5,417 bases of DNA from contig JAUVJT010000152.1 in assembly GCA_030592225.1 (NCBI GenBank), positions 1 to 5,417 of the forward strand, given 5' to 3'. This DNA is from Candidatus Stahliibacteriota bacterium (GTDB taxonomy: Bacteria; Hydrothermota; Tepidihabitantia; B3-TA06). Below, in pieces: positions 1 to 5,417 of the stretch. Below the pieces are notes generated by a model, which did no database searches, was not told where the DNA came from, and saw nothing but the letters and a program-made list of their open reading frames with translations. Made by a program: the position numbers and the translations under genes. Each line of letters starts with the position of its first letter. Position 1 is the first letter of the stretch.

Positions 1-65
1 CAGGCGGGGCAGGCTCTACCCGACGGGGGTACTTCGTGGTTATTTTCAGACAGTCACCTGGCGCA
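1..65. other. 3' flank of the protease operon, no gene seen
   Basis: This short stretch lies downstream of the second protease gene. I see no supportable coding region. There is a weak 5-bp inverted repeat (TACCC at 17-21, GGGTA at 27-31), but no T-tract follows it on the minus strand, so it does not qualify as an intrinsic terminator for the operon. The operon may continue past the left edge or end beyond it. Confidence 0.5.
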
Positions 66-1478
66 TCAGTAGGTCTCGGAATCTATTATCTGCACCTTAC
101 CCAGTTCGGATACAGAACCGTCCATCGCGGTGGTATCACCCAGGATAAGAATAATGAGATCTTCCGGCTTCAGGAACTCTGCTGTAAACTTGCCTACATC
201 CTCGCAAGTAAGGGGTTCTATCTTATCAGGAAGCCGATCCCAGAAATCAATGGGATAGCCGTGCGCGGCGTAGTCCATACGATCACGGAGCACCTCTTCG
301 GGATCCTCGTAGTGGGAGGGGAACGAGGCAAGCCAGCTTTGCTTGGCAAGCCCCAGCTCACGTTGGGTTATCCCTTCGGTTTTGAGATCCGAGATTATCT
401 CCAACATCAGCTTGGCGGCCTGAATGGTGGTTTCCGACTTGGTCAAACACACACCGCGAAAAACGCCGGGCTCCTCGAAGTTGGTGTTGATGTGGCCTGA
501 AACCACATAAGCCAAACCCCGTTCATCCCTTACCCGGTGACGCAGACGTGAAAACCAGGCACCTCCGTAGACCTCGGCAAGAATACGCGATTCGGGATAG
601 CAGGGATCGCTGCGAACCAGGCTCGCATAGCCCATGCGGATGTTGGACTGTACCGAACCAGGCCAGTGAACCAGGTATACCCCTGGTGGAGCAGGGTCGG
701 TGTAATTTGCCGATTCTGGCCACGGTTCAACTTGAGGAATTTGCCAATCCCCCATACAGCGCTCCAGAAGATCAAGCATTGCTTTGGAATCAAAGTCGCC
801 CTCCACACCGATCATGATGTGGCCAGGTCGGTAGTTGGCAAGGTGAAACTCCCTAAGTTGCTCAAGGGTAACGTTCTCAAGCGAGGCTGGAGTAACCTCT
901 CGTGCCTGTGAGCTTTCCTTACCGTAGATAAGCTTGTAGAATACACGGGGAGCTACTGACCTGGGATCATCATTGCGTCCCTGGTAGGAGGTGAGGTATT
1001 GTCTTTTGTTTAACTCCAGTTGATTTTGAGGAAGTGCTGGATCGCGTATTGCTCCCACAACCAAGGACAGGAGGGCGGGGACGTGCTCGGAAAGAAGGTG
1101 AAGCTTAAAGGTGGCCTGTTCGTTCCCGGCAGAGCCTGAAAATGAGGCCCCGAATCTATCAAGGCTATCTTCGAAGACATCTTTTAGAACCTGGTTGCTT
1201 CCACCTTTCACAACCAGATTGGCAAGTATCTTTGCCAGCCCTGCATGGTCGGCGGAAATCCGATTCTCTCCTGCCGTAACAGAGAAGTAGATGTCGGTTA
1301 CCGGTAACTGGTGATCTTCTACAAAGAAAACCTGGATACCGTTGGACAAGGTGAACCGATCCACCTGATGGGGCGTGAAATCCAGCCGTGCAGGGAATTC
1401 CATGGTGCGGGGATCTTTAAGCTTAATCCCCGTAAGTGTGGTAGCAATGCAAAGAAAAATGAGAAATTTCCTACTCAT
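66..1478 (-). CDS. M16-family peptidase-like protein, zinc site lost (R/Y-type partner subunit), exported
   Basis: This 470-aa protein has the two-lobed M16B fold signature. Residues about 38-225 are the N-terminal lobe and about 265-450 the C-terminal lobe. Where active members have HxxEH, this one has GLAKILANL (80-88), so both His and the Glu are replaced (K83, A86, N87). In an ungapped alignment with its neighbour the third zinc ligand falls on T163, so it should not bind zinc or hydrolyse peptides alone. The C-terminal lobe keeps SRLRHRVRDERGLAY (310-324), in which R317 and Y324 have the seven-residue spacing of the conserved M16 Arg/Tyr substrate-binding pair. The N-terminus (SRK, then a hydrophobic stretch at 5-17) looks like a signal peptide without a convincing lipobox; the cleavage site is unclear. 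It overlaps the active-type gene by 8 bp and is probably its obligate partner in the periplasm or envelope. Full family length, no frameshift. Confidence 0.92.
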   Translation of the reverse strand: MSRKFLIFLCIATTLTGIKLKDPRTMEFPARLDFTPHQVDRFTLSNGIQVFFVEDHQLPVTDIYFSVTAGENRISADHAGLAKILANLVVKGGSNQVLKDVFEDSLDRFGASFSGSAGNEQATFKLHLLSEHVPALLSLVVGAIRDPALPQNQLELNKRQYLTSYQGRNDDPRSVAPRVFYKLIYGKESSQAREVTPASLENVTLEQLREFHLANYRPGHIMIGVEGDFDSKAMLDLLERCMGDWQIPQVEPWPESANYTDPAPPGVYLVHWPGSVQSNIRMGYASLVRSDPCYPESRILAEVYGGAWFSRLRHRVRDERGLAYVVSGHINTNFEEPGVFRGVCLTKSETTIQAAKLMLEIISDLKTEGITQRELGLAKQSWLASFPSHYEDPEEVLRDRMDYAAHGYPIDFWDRLPDKIEPLTCEDVGKFTAEFLKPEDLIILILGDTTAMDGSVSELGKVQIIDSETY

Positions 1479-2955
1479 CTTCCACCTCCATTAGGGCAAC
1501 CGTTCTTTTATCCGGGTCCAGATAGTGTTCGGCTGCATCCATTAAATCTTGGGGAGTAACCTTCTCTACTCCTTCTACCCTGTCGAACAGCTCACGCCAT
1601 CCGCCCTTGCATGCATCGAACCAGCTAAGGAAAAAAGCCAGTGAACTATTGGAAGAGAGGGGATAGTAAAACCATACCTTCCAGCGGGCCCGTGCTGCAT
1701 CGAGTTCTTCTTGAGTGATGGGGTTTTGTTCAAGTGCTGCCAGTTCCTCAAGTACGGCCTCCTCAAGCTGGGCTGCACTCACACCTTCCATGGGGGAACC
1801 TACCAGGCGCATGTAGCCGCCGTAGCTGAAGTTTCCCCTGGCAAGGTATAAGTTGGAAGCTACTTTGTTCTCCTCTACTAAGGAACGATACAAGCGAGAG
1901 GTAGGACCGCTGGTAAGCACGATGGACAAAAGATCCAGGGTAAGTTCGTCCGGGTGTCCTGCGGGTACGGTGTGAAACCACATGTACAAGCGAGGGCTTT
2001 TCCCTTTCTTCATCTGAACACGTCTTATACCCGGCTGGTTAGGCTCGGTGGTGACTAACTCTGGCGGATCAGGCTTAGGGGGTATCCTTCCGAAGTAGGC
2101 CTCGATAAGCTCAATCACCTGGTCTGCGTCCACGTCACCTACGATGGCCGCGGTCATGTGCTGAGGAACGTAGTAGGTTTCGTAGAATGCCCGAACGTCC
2201 TGGCGGGAAAGGTTTTGCATGTCGCTTAGATGTCCCAGAACCGGGTGGCCGTAGGGATGGGCCTTGTAGGCGATGCTGCAGAGCTCCTCGTACAGAAGGC
2301 CATACGGGTTGTTGTCAATCCACATGCGGCGTTCCTCAATGATAACGTCGCGCTCCTTGTACAGCTCCCGGAACACCGGGTTGGCCAGACGGTCCGATTC
2401 CATCGCACACCACAGCTCAAACCGGTTCGAGGGAAGGGTAAGGTAGTAGTTTGTGTAATCGCAGGAGGTAGAAGCATTAAGTCCACTGCCCCCGTTGCGC
2501 TCGTATATCTCCGAAAGCTCACCCTGTACAACGTAAGCGGACGCCTCCTCCTGCTTCTGTTTGAACCCGGCATAAAGACCGGCAAGCCTGGCGGAATCAG
2601 CGTCTTCCCGTTCGGCTCGATGATAAGCCATAAATGCCGCATCAAGTTTCTCGAGCGCCTTGCATTCCGCCTTGTAGTTGGTGGTAGCGATAGTATGCGT
2701 TCCCTTGAACGCCAAGTGCTCCAGGAAGTGAGCAAGACCTGTTTTGTTGGTTACCTCGTTGACCGAGCCTACCTTGACCATTATCACCATGCTCACCAGA
2801 GGAGCCTCGTGCCGTTCAAAGATCAGAAAACGCATGCCGTTTTCGAGCTGGTACTCGACCACGCGCTCCTGGAACTCGGTGTAGGTGCCGGCAAAACCTG
2901 CAAGGGGAATCAATCCTGCAAGGATTGCAAAAAAAATCTTCGGCCATATCTTCAT
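1471..2955 (-). CDS. M16-family zinc metallopeptidase, catalytic-type subunit, exported
   Basis: This 494-aa protein begins with a typical signal peptide: MKIWPK, a hydrophobic core at about 7-20, and probable cleavage near FAG at 21-23. The zinc motif is intact: H76-F-L-E79-H80. YKERDVIIEERRM follows, in which E208 is the likely third zinc ligand and E201 the conserved assisting Glu. About 50 extra residues (roughly 97-157, charged and helical, with many Lys/Glu/Ala) separate HxxEH from NAST (160-163), compared with the classical HxxEH-X76-E spacing. This insertion is known in a subgroup of bacterial M16 zinc proteases. The C-terminal lobe (about 310-490) contains GPTSRLYRSLVEENKVAS, but the positions of the Arg/Tyr pair are V360 and S367, so that pair is absent. 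It should therefore need the partner encoded next to it for substrate binding. The role is inferred to be cleavage of peptides or misfolded protein in the envelope; no substrate can be read from the sequence. Confidence 0.94.
   Translation of the reverse strand: MKIWPKIFFAILAGLIPLAGFAGTYTEFQERVVEYQLENGMRFLIFERHEAPLVSMVIMVKVGSVNEVTNKTGLAHFLEHLAFKGTHTIATTNYKAECKALEKLDAAFMAYHRAEREDADSARLAGLYAGFKQKQEEASAYVVQGELSEIYERNGGSGLNASTSCDYTNYYLTLPSNRFELWCAMESDRLANPVFRELYKERDVIIEERRMWIDNNPYGLLYEELCSIAYKAHPYGHPVLGHLSDMQNLSRQDVRAFYETYYVPQHMTAAIVGDVDADQVIELIEAYFGRIPPKPDPPELVTTEPNQPGIRRVQMKKGKSPRLYMWFHTVPAGHPDELTLDLLSIVLTSGPTSRLYRSLVEENKVASNLYLARGNFSYGGYMRLVGSPMEGVSAAQLEEAVLEELAALEQNPITQEELDAARARWKVWFYYPLSSNSSLAFFLSWFDACKGGWRELFDRVEGVEKVTPQDLMDAAEHYLDPDKRTVALMEVEDE
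1485..1489 (-). promoter_or_regulatory. Ribosome binding site of the second protease gene, inside the first gene
   Basis: On the minus strand GGAGG lies 6 nt before the ATG at 1478, within the last codons of the upstream gene. The upstream stop codon TAG (1473-1471) lies just inside the downstream gene, giving the 8-bp overlap ATGAGTAG. This arrangement favours translational coupling and near-equal synthesis of the two subunits. It also supports the ATG at 1478 as the true start. Confidence 0.8.
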
Positions 2956-2959
2956 TACG

Positions 2960-2967
2960 CCTCCTTT
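2960..2967 (-). promoter_or_regulatory. Ribosome binding site of the first protease gene
   Basis: On the minus strand AAAGGAGG ends 4 nt before the ATG at 2955. It is a near-perfect Shine-Dalgarno sequence and fixes the start, which also gives a complete signal peptide. Confidence 0.85.
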
Positions 2968-2981
2968 GATTTTATCTCATG

Positions 2982-3009
2982 ATGATAACCGGAATTCGGT
3001 AATTGTAAA
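2982..3009 (-). promoter_or_regulatory. Predicted sigma-70-like promoter of the protease operon
   Basis: Reading the minus strand, TTTACA (3009-3004, 5 of 6 matches to the -35 consensus) is followed after 16 bp by TATCAT (2987-2982, 5 of 6 matches to the -10 consensus). Transcription would start near 2975, leaving a leader of about 20 nt that contains the ribosome binding site. The spacer holds a GAATTC-centred near-palindrome (2988-3000). I see no other convincing promoter closer to the gene. Confidence 0.6.
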
Positions 3010-3025
3010 GCTCCCGGCAGTTAAG

Positions 3026-3061
3026 AAAAAAAGGTAGGGGCACGGCATGCCGTGCCCCTAC
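3026..3061 (-). terminator. 28-bp perfect palindrome with U-tract: terminator-like hairpin or dispersed palindromic repeat
   Basis: Positions 3034-3061 form an exact palindrome with half-site GTAGGGGCACGGCA, centred between 3047 and 3048. As RNA it would fold into a 12-bp GC-rich stem with a CATG loop. Seven A residues at 3026-3032 become seven U one base after the stem on the minus strand, the classic form of a rho-independent terminator. On the plus strand no U-tract follows. No minus-strand gene lies upstream, so it would only stop transcription entering the protease promoter from the kinase side. Perfect palindromes of this GGGGCACGGC type could also be a dispersed extragenic repeat; one window cannot settle this. 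Confidence 0.6.
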
Positions 3062-3178
3062 GGTAAGTTTAGCACAGAACCTTATCCCTAACACTCATCT
3101 TAGCGTCACGAGAATTCCCGTGTTTTCGGCATTTTCAGATACCCTCCCAGGATGCAGGAATTACCGGTAGAGAGGGGG
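3062..3178. other. Rest of the divergent intergenic region, two tiny minus-strand frames
   Basis: There is no gene of normal size here. On the minus strand an 8-codon frame (3132-3106, MPKTREFS) has GGGAGGG 9 nt upstream (3148-3142). A 9-codon frame (3098-3069, MSVRDKVLC) without a Shine-Dalgarno site ends just before the palindromic hairpin. Both are too short to call as genes. A 16-bp imperfect dyad (3107-3122, centred on GAATTC, 7 of 8 pairs) is the only other structure seen. Confidence 0.35.
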
Positions 3179-3206
3179 TTGACTTTTCGACTGTAACATA
3201 TATATT
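3179..3206 (+). promoter_or_regulatory. Predicted promoter of the kinase gene, start point at the ATG
   Basis: TTGACT (3179-3184, 5 of 6) and TATATT (3201-3206, 5 of 6) are separated by 16 bp. A start point 6-8 nt after the -10 element falls at 3212-3214, on the ATG at 3213. No Shine-Dalgarno sequence lies before that ATG, so the mRNA is predicted to be leaderless. Confidence 0.6.
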
Positions 3207-3209
3207 ACA
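3192..3209. promoter_or_regulatory. Candidate operator: 18-bp dyad over the -10 element
   Basis: TGTAACATATATATTACA pairs with its own reverse complement at 8 of 9 positions; the only mismatch is C3197 with A3204. It covers the whole -10 hexamer and ends 3 bp before the start codon, so a dimeric regulator bound here would block RNA polymerase. AT-rich promoters can give such symmetry by chance, but the outer TGTAA/TTACA arms are not simply AT repeats. No regulator gene is visible in the window. Confidence 0.4.
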
Positions 3210-3212
3210 CCT

Positions 3213-5417
3213 ATGAATAAAAGAAGTGGAGCCAAAATCTCACTGCCTCCCGGCTTTACGAAAGTCGCCAAGCTCGGCCAGGGTTCCGGAAGCCTCGTGT
3301 GGCAGGTAAAGGAGGATAGAACCAGCAAGAAGTCGGCCTTAAAACTTTCCACAGAGTATGACCCGGCACACAGGCTGCAGCGGGAGTTTGCCATTCTAAA
3401 ACGGCTGGATATTCCAGGGGTACTGAAGGTAGGAGAATTCGGGGAGCATGAGGGACGCGAGTATTTCACCATGGAATTCATCAAGGGCAAGCCTTTTACC
3501 AATTTCATGCACGAGTTGCGCGACGATGAAGGGTTCGTTGAAATCCTCCTGCAGGTTCTGCGCAAAACGACGAACATACTTTCCGTTCTGCACAGCCAGG
3601 GCATAATCCACGCCGACATAAAACCGGCCAATCTGCTGGTGAGGAAAGACGGCGAGCCTGTTGTACTCGATTTCGGCTTTGCCGAGGATTATCTTCTCAC
3701 TCACGAATCAGAACCCCGGGGAACCCTCGATTACGTAGCGCCCGAGCTTCTCGCCGGCGAACGCATCAGCCCGGCTGCTGACGTATATTCACTCGGCGCG
3801 ATGTGTTATGAAGCTTTGAGCGGTAAAAGGTTGTACGCCAAAAAACCTGTCCGGGATCTCCTTGCCGCAAAGCTCAAAACCCCGCCCGCACTGGCTGGGA
3901 AGAGAGCAAACGTACCCGCACCGCTCGAGGAACTGGTTTTCAGGATGCTGCAGCCCGATCCCGCCCTGCGCCCCTGTGCCGCAGAGGTTGCCGCTGCAAT
4001 TGCAGGTTTGAGCAAAGGGGAACGAGCTGAATTAGAACCGGAACAAACTCCTGCGCCCAGGCTTTGCTTCGGAGGACGCGAGGAAGAAATCAAGCGCATC
4101 GAGGAATTGGTTTATGCAAAAAAAGGTGTCGTATTTCTGCAAGGGGAGCAAGGTGTCGGCAAGACCCGACTGCTGCGCGAGTTGCGATTCAGCGCCCTGG
4201 CAGGCAACCGCAGCGCACTGCTTGTCGAAGGCCGCGGCGCTCACCTCTCACTGGTAGAACGGCTTGCCGCCTCGCTCGGGCTTGCGCAGGAAAAGGAGCG
4301 CGCCGCGGAGAAGGAGCATCGCTACGAGAAGATATTCCAGGCAATCCGTCAGGCGGAATTTGACGCGGTGATGATCGACGTGTCCTGCGAGCTTTCGACC
4401 GATGAAGAGGCCTGTCTGGGCTATCTTGCGCGAGGATTCGACGGGAACACAGGCTTTGTCCTGGCCGGGGTCCCGGAACGAATCCACCCTGCCGCCGCAA
4501 AGGTAAGGCTTGCCCCGTTGAGTGAAGAGAATATTCTTGCCCTGGTTTCCAGAACCTTTGGGGGGCTGGATGCCAGGAACGCTCTTGCGGCAATCCTCGC
4601 CTCGCTGGGAAAAGGAAACCCCGGTCGCATGAATGAACTCCTGCAGCTATTGCACCATGAGCGCTGGCTTTATCGGAAAGAAGGCTGGGTATATAAACCC
4701 GATAAGGACAAGCAAATCCTCACCGGAGAGCTGGACCGCTGGCTATCCGGAAGTCTTGAAAGGCTGGATAGACGATCCAGACGTATCCTTTCTGCGCTTG
4801 CATTGGCACAATCGCCTCTGCCCGCCGAGGTGATCGCAAAGGTTCTTGCCGACCCCCAGACCACTTTGCTTATCTTAAAACTCACCAACCAGGGATTTAC
4901 CCGATCATTGCTTCATCATGGCGTCTCCCATCATGAATTGCAGAATGACCTTATACGGAGCTACGTTCTTGCAGACCTTGCCGGCGAGGAAAAAACCGCT
5001 CTTTACCAAAAACTGGCCACTGTTCTTGAGGAATATGCGCTGAATCTCTGGGGCAAGGATTTGTCGAACTGGGACGATACCTGCCTGGTACTTCTTGCTG
5101 AGCTTTACTTCAAGGCGGAAGCGACAGAAAAGGCGCCGGGTTACTTAATTCCCGCGGGCAGGCGGCTTGCCCACACTTGCGACTTAAAAAAGGCTCAAGG
5201 GTTTTTCACAAATGTCCTTGAATGCAAATCCCGGCCCGAAGGAAAAAAAACGGCGCTTTCCAATCTGGGGCGCCTGGCCAATATCGAAAACAACCCGCTA
5301 CAGGCGGAGGAGTTTTACTCCCGGGCTCTGCTTTTGGTTGAAGAAAACCCTGAGGAGAAGGCCAATTTCCTGCTGCTCATAGGGTTAGCCTATCAGACGA
5401 CACGAGATTTTGACCGG
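3213..5417 (+). CDS. Ser/Thr protein kinase fused to STAND ATPase and TPR repeats (PknK-like), 3' end missing
   Basis: The frame is open for 735 codons and continues beyond the window. The kinase domain (about 14-265) shows the glycine loop GQGSGS (22-27), K44 in SALK, E58, the catalytic loop H133-A-D135-IKPAN140, D153-F-G155, G170-T171, A176-P-E178, D190 and R253. A short linker leads to the ATPase: FGGREEEI (286-293), Walker A GEQGVGKT (311-318), a degenerate Walker B VMIDV (386-390), VRLAPLSEENI (431-441) and the STAND-type GNP (468-470). Winged-helix and helical segments follow (about 505-610), then TPR-like helices (about 641-735). No signal peptide or membrane span is seen, so it is cytosolic. 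The family couples phosphorylation to a nucleotide-controlled sensor arm; targets are unknown. ATG 3213 is the only usable start: a stop lies in frame at 3180-3182 and the next Met is residue 87. HAD replaces HRD. Confidence 0.93.
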   Translation, partial: MNKRSGAKISLPPGFTKVAKLGQGSGSLVWQVKEDRTSKKSALKLSTEYDPAHRLQREFAILKRLDIPGVLKVGEFGEHEGREYFTMEFIKGKPFTNFMHELRDDEGFVEILLQVLRKTTNILSVLHSQGIIHADIKPANLLVRKDGEPVVLDFGFAEDYLLTHESEPRGTLDYVAPELLAGERISPAADVYSLGAMCYEALSGKRLYAKKPVRDLLAAKLKTPPALAGKRANVPAPLEELVFRMLQPDPALRPCAAEVAAAIAGLSKGERAELEPEQTPAPRLCFGGREEEIKRIEELVYAKKGVVFLQGEQGVGKTRLLRELRFSALAGNRSALLVEGRGAHLSLVERLAASLGLAQEKERAAEKEHRYEKIFQAIRQAEFDAVMIDVSCELSTDEEACLGYLARGFDGNTGFVLAGVPERIHPAAAKVRLAPLSEENILALVSRTFGGLDARNALAAILASLGKGNPGRMNELLQLLHHERWLYRKEGWVYKPDKDKQILTGELDRWLSGSLERLDRRSRRILSALALAQSPLPAEVIAKVLADPQTTLLILKLTNQGFTRSLLHHGVSHHELQNDLIRSYVLADLAGEEKTALYQKLATVLEEYALNLWGKDLSNWDDTCLVLLAELYFKAEATEKAPGYLIPAGRRLAHTCDLKKAQGFFTNVLECKSRPEGKKTALSNLGRLANIENNPLQAEEFYSRALLLVEENPEEKANFLLLIGLAYQTTRDFDR

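Noticed and set aside
17..31. Short hairpin downstream of the protease operon
   Set aside because: The stem is only 5 bp and has no T-tract on the minus strand, so it does not support a terminator call.
36..500. 154-codon plus-strand frame over the end of the second protease gene
   Set aside because: It is antisense to a gene with clear M16 features and has no recognisable domain.
1440..1478. Lipoprotein signal around Cys10 of the second protease protein
   Set aside because: The residues before the Cys are I-F-L, which does not fit the lipobox pattern (small residues at -1 and -2 positions), and too few hydrophobic residues precede it.
1471..1478. Possible frameshift splitting one long double-M16 protein
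   Set aside because: The second gene has its own ribosome binding site, ATG and signal peptide, and both proteins have full family length. This is a true two-gene overlap, not a broken gene.
2226..2735. 169-codon minus-strand frame in an alternative frame
   Set aside because: It is entirely inside the protease gene and shifted in frame. Its Arg/Thr/Pro-rich translation is typical of frame shadows.
2230..2982. 250-codon open frame on the plus strand
   Set aside because: It lies antisense to the well-supported zinc protease gene, extends through that gene's ribosome binding site, has no Shine-Dalgarno site of its own that I can see, and its product resembles no family. It is a shadow of the real gene.
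4064..4363. 99-codon plus-strand frame inside the kinase gene
   Set aside because: It is out of frame with the continuous kinase-ATPase reading frame and has an Arg-rich, low-complexity product.

Overview
This is bacterial DNA of moderate GC content, with tightly spaced genes, Shine-Dalgarno sites, sigma-70-like promoter hexamers and the standard stop codons. It holds two complete genes on the minus strand and one large gene on the plus strand that runs off the right edge. Exported M16 protease pairs and kinase-STAND-TPR proteins both occur in environmental lineages such as myxobacteria-like deltaproteobacteria and uncultivated WOR-3/FCB-type phyla. The sequence alone does not fix the lineage.

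Left half (66-2955, minus strand): a two-gene operon of M16-family zinc metallopeptidase-like proteins, both with N-terminal export signals. The first-transcribed protein (494 aa) carries the HxxEH zinc motif but lacks the Arg/Tyr substrate-binding pair. The second (470 aa) has lost the zinc motif but keeps the Arg/Tyr pair. The genes overlap by 8 bp and the second has a good ribosome binding site inside the first. This is the pattern expected for an obligate heterodimer in which one subunit supplies the metal centre and the other supplies substrate contacts. The operon has a recognisable promoter (TTTACA-16-TATCAT) and a strong AAAGGAGG ribosome binding site.

Divergent intergenic region (2956-3212): besides the operon promoter it holds a perfect 28-bp palindrome flanked by seven A residues. 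Read on the minus strand this is a GC-rich hairpin followed by seven U, so it looks like a rho-independent terminator placed just upstream of the operon promoter. At the right end is a plus-strand promoter (TTGACT-16-TATATT) whose predicted start point coincides with the ATG of the next gene. An 18-bp dyad (TGTAA-N8-TTACA) covers its -10 element.

Right half (3213-5417, plus strand, incomplete): 735 residues of a cytosolic Ser/Thr protein kinase fused to a STAND-type P-loop ATPase, winged-helix/helical regions and the start of a TPR array. The layout is PknK-like. It is predicted to be a signal-integrating kinase made from a leaderless or near-leaderless mRNA. Oddities are HAD in place of HRD in the catalytic loop and a degenerate Walker B motif. 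No sequence evidence links the kinase functionally to the protease pair beyond their divergent arrangement.
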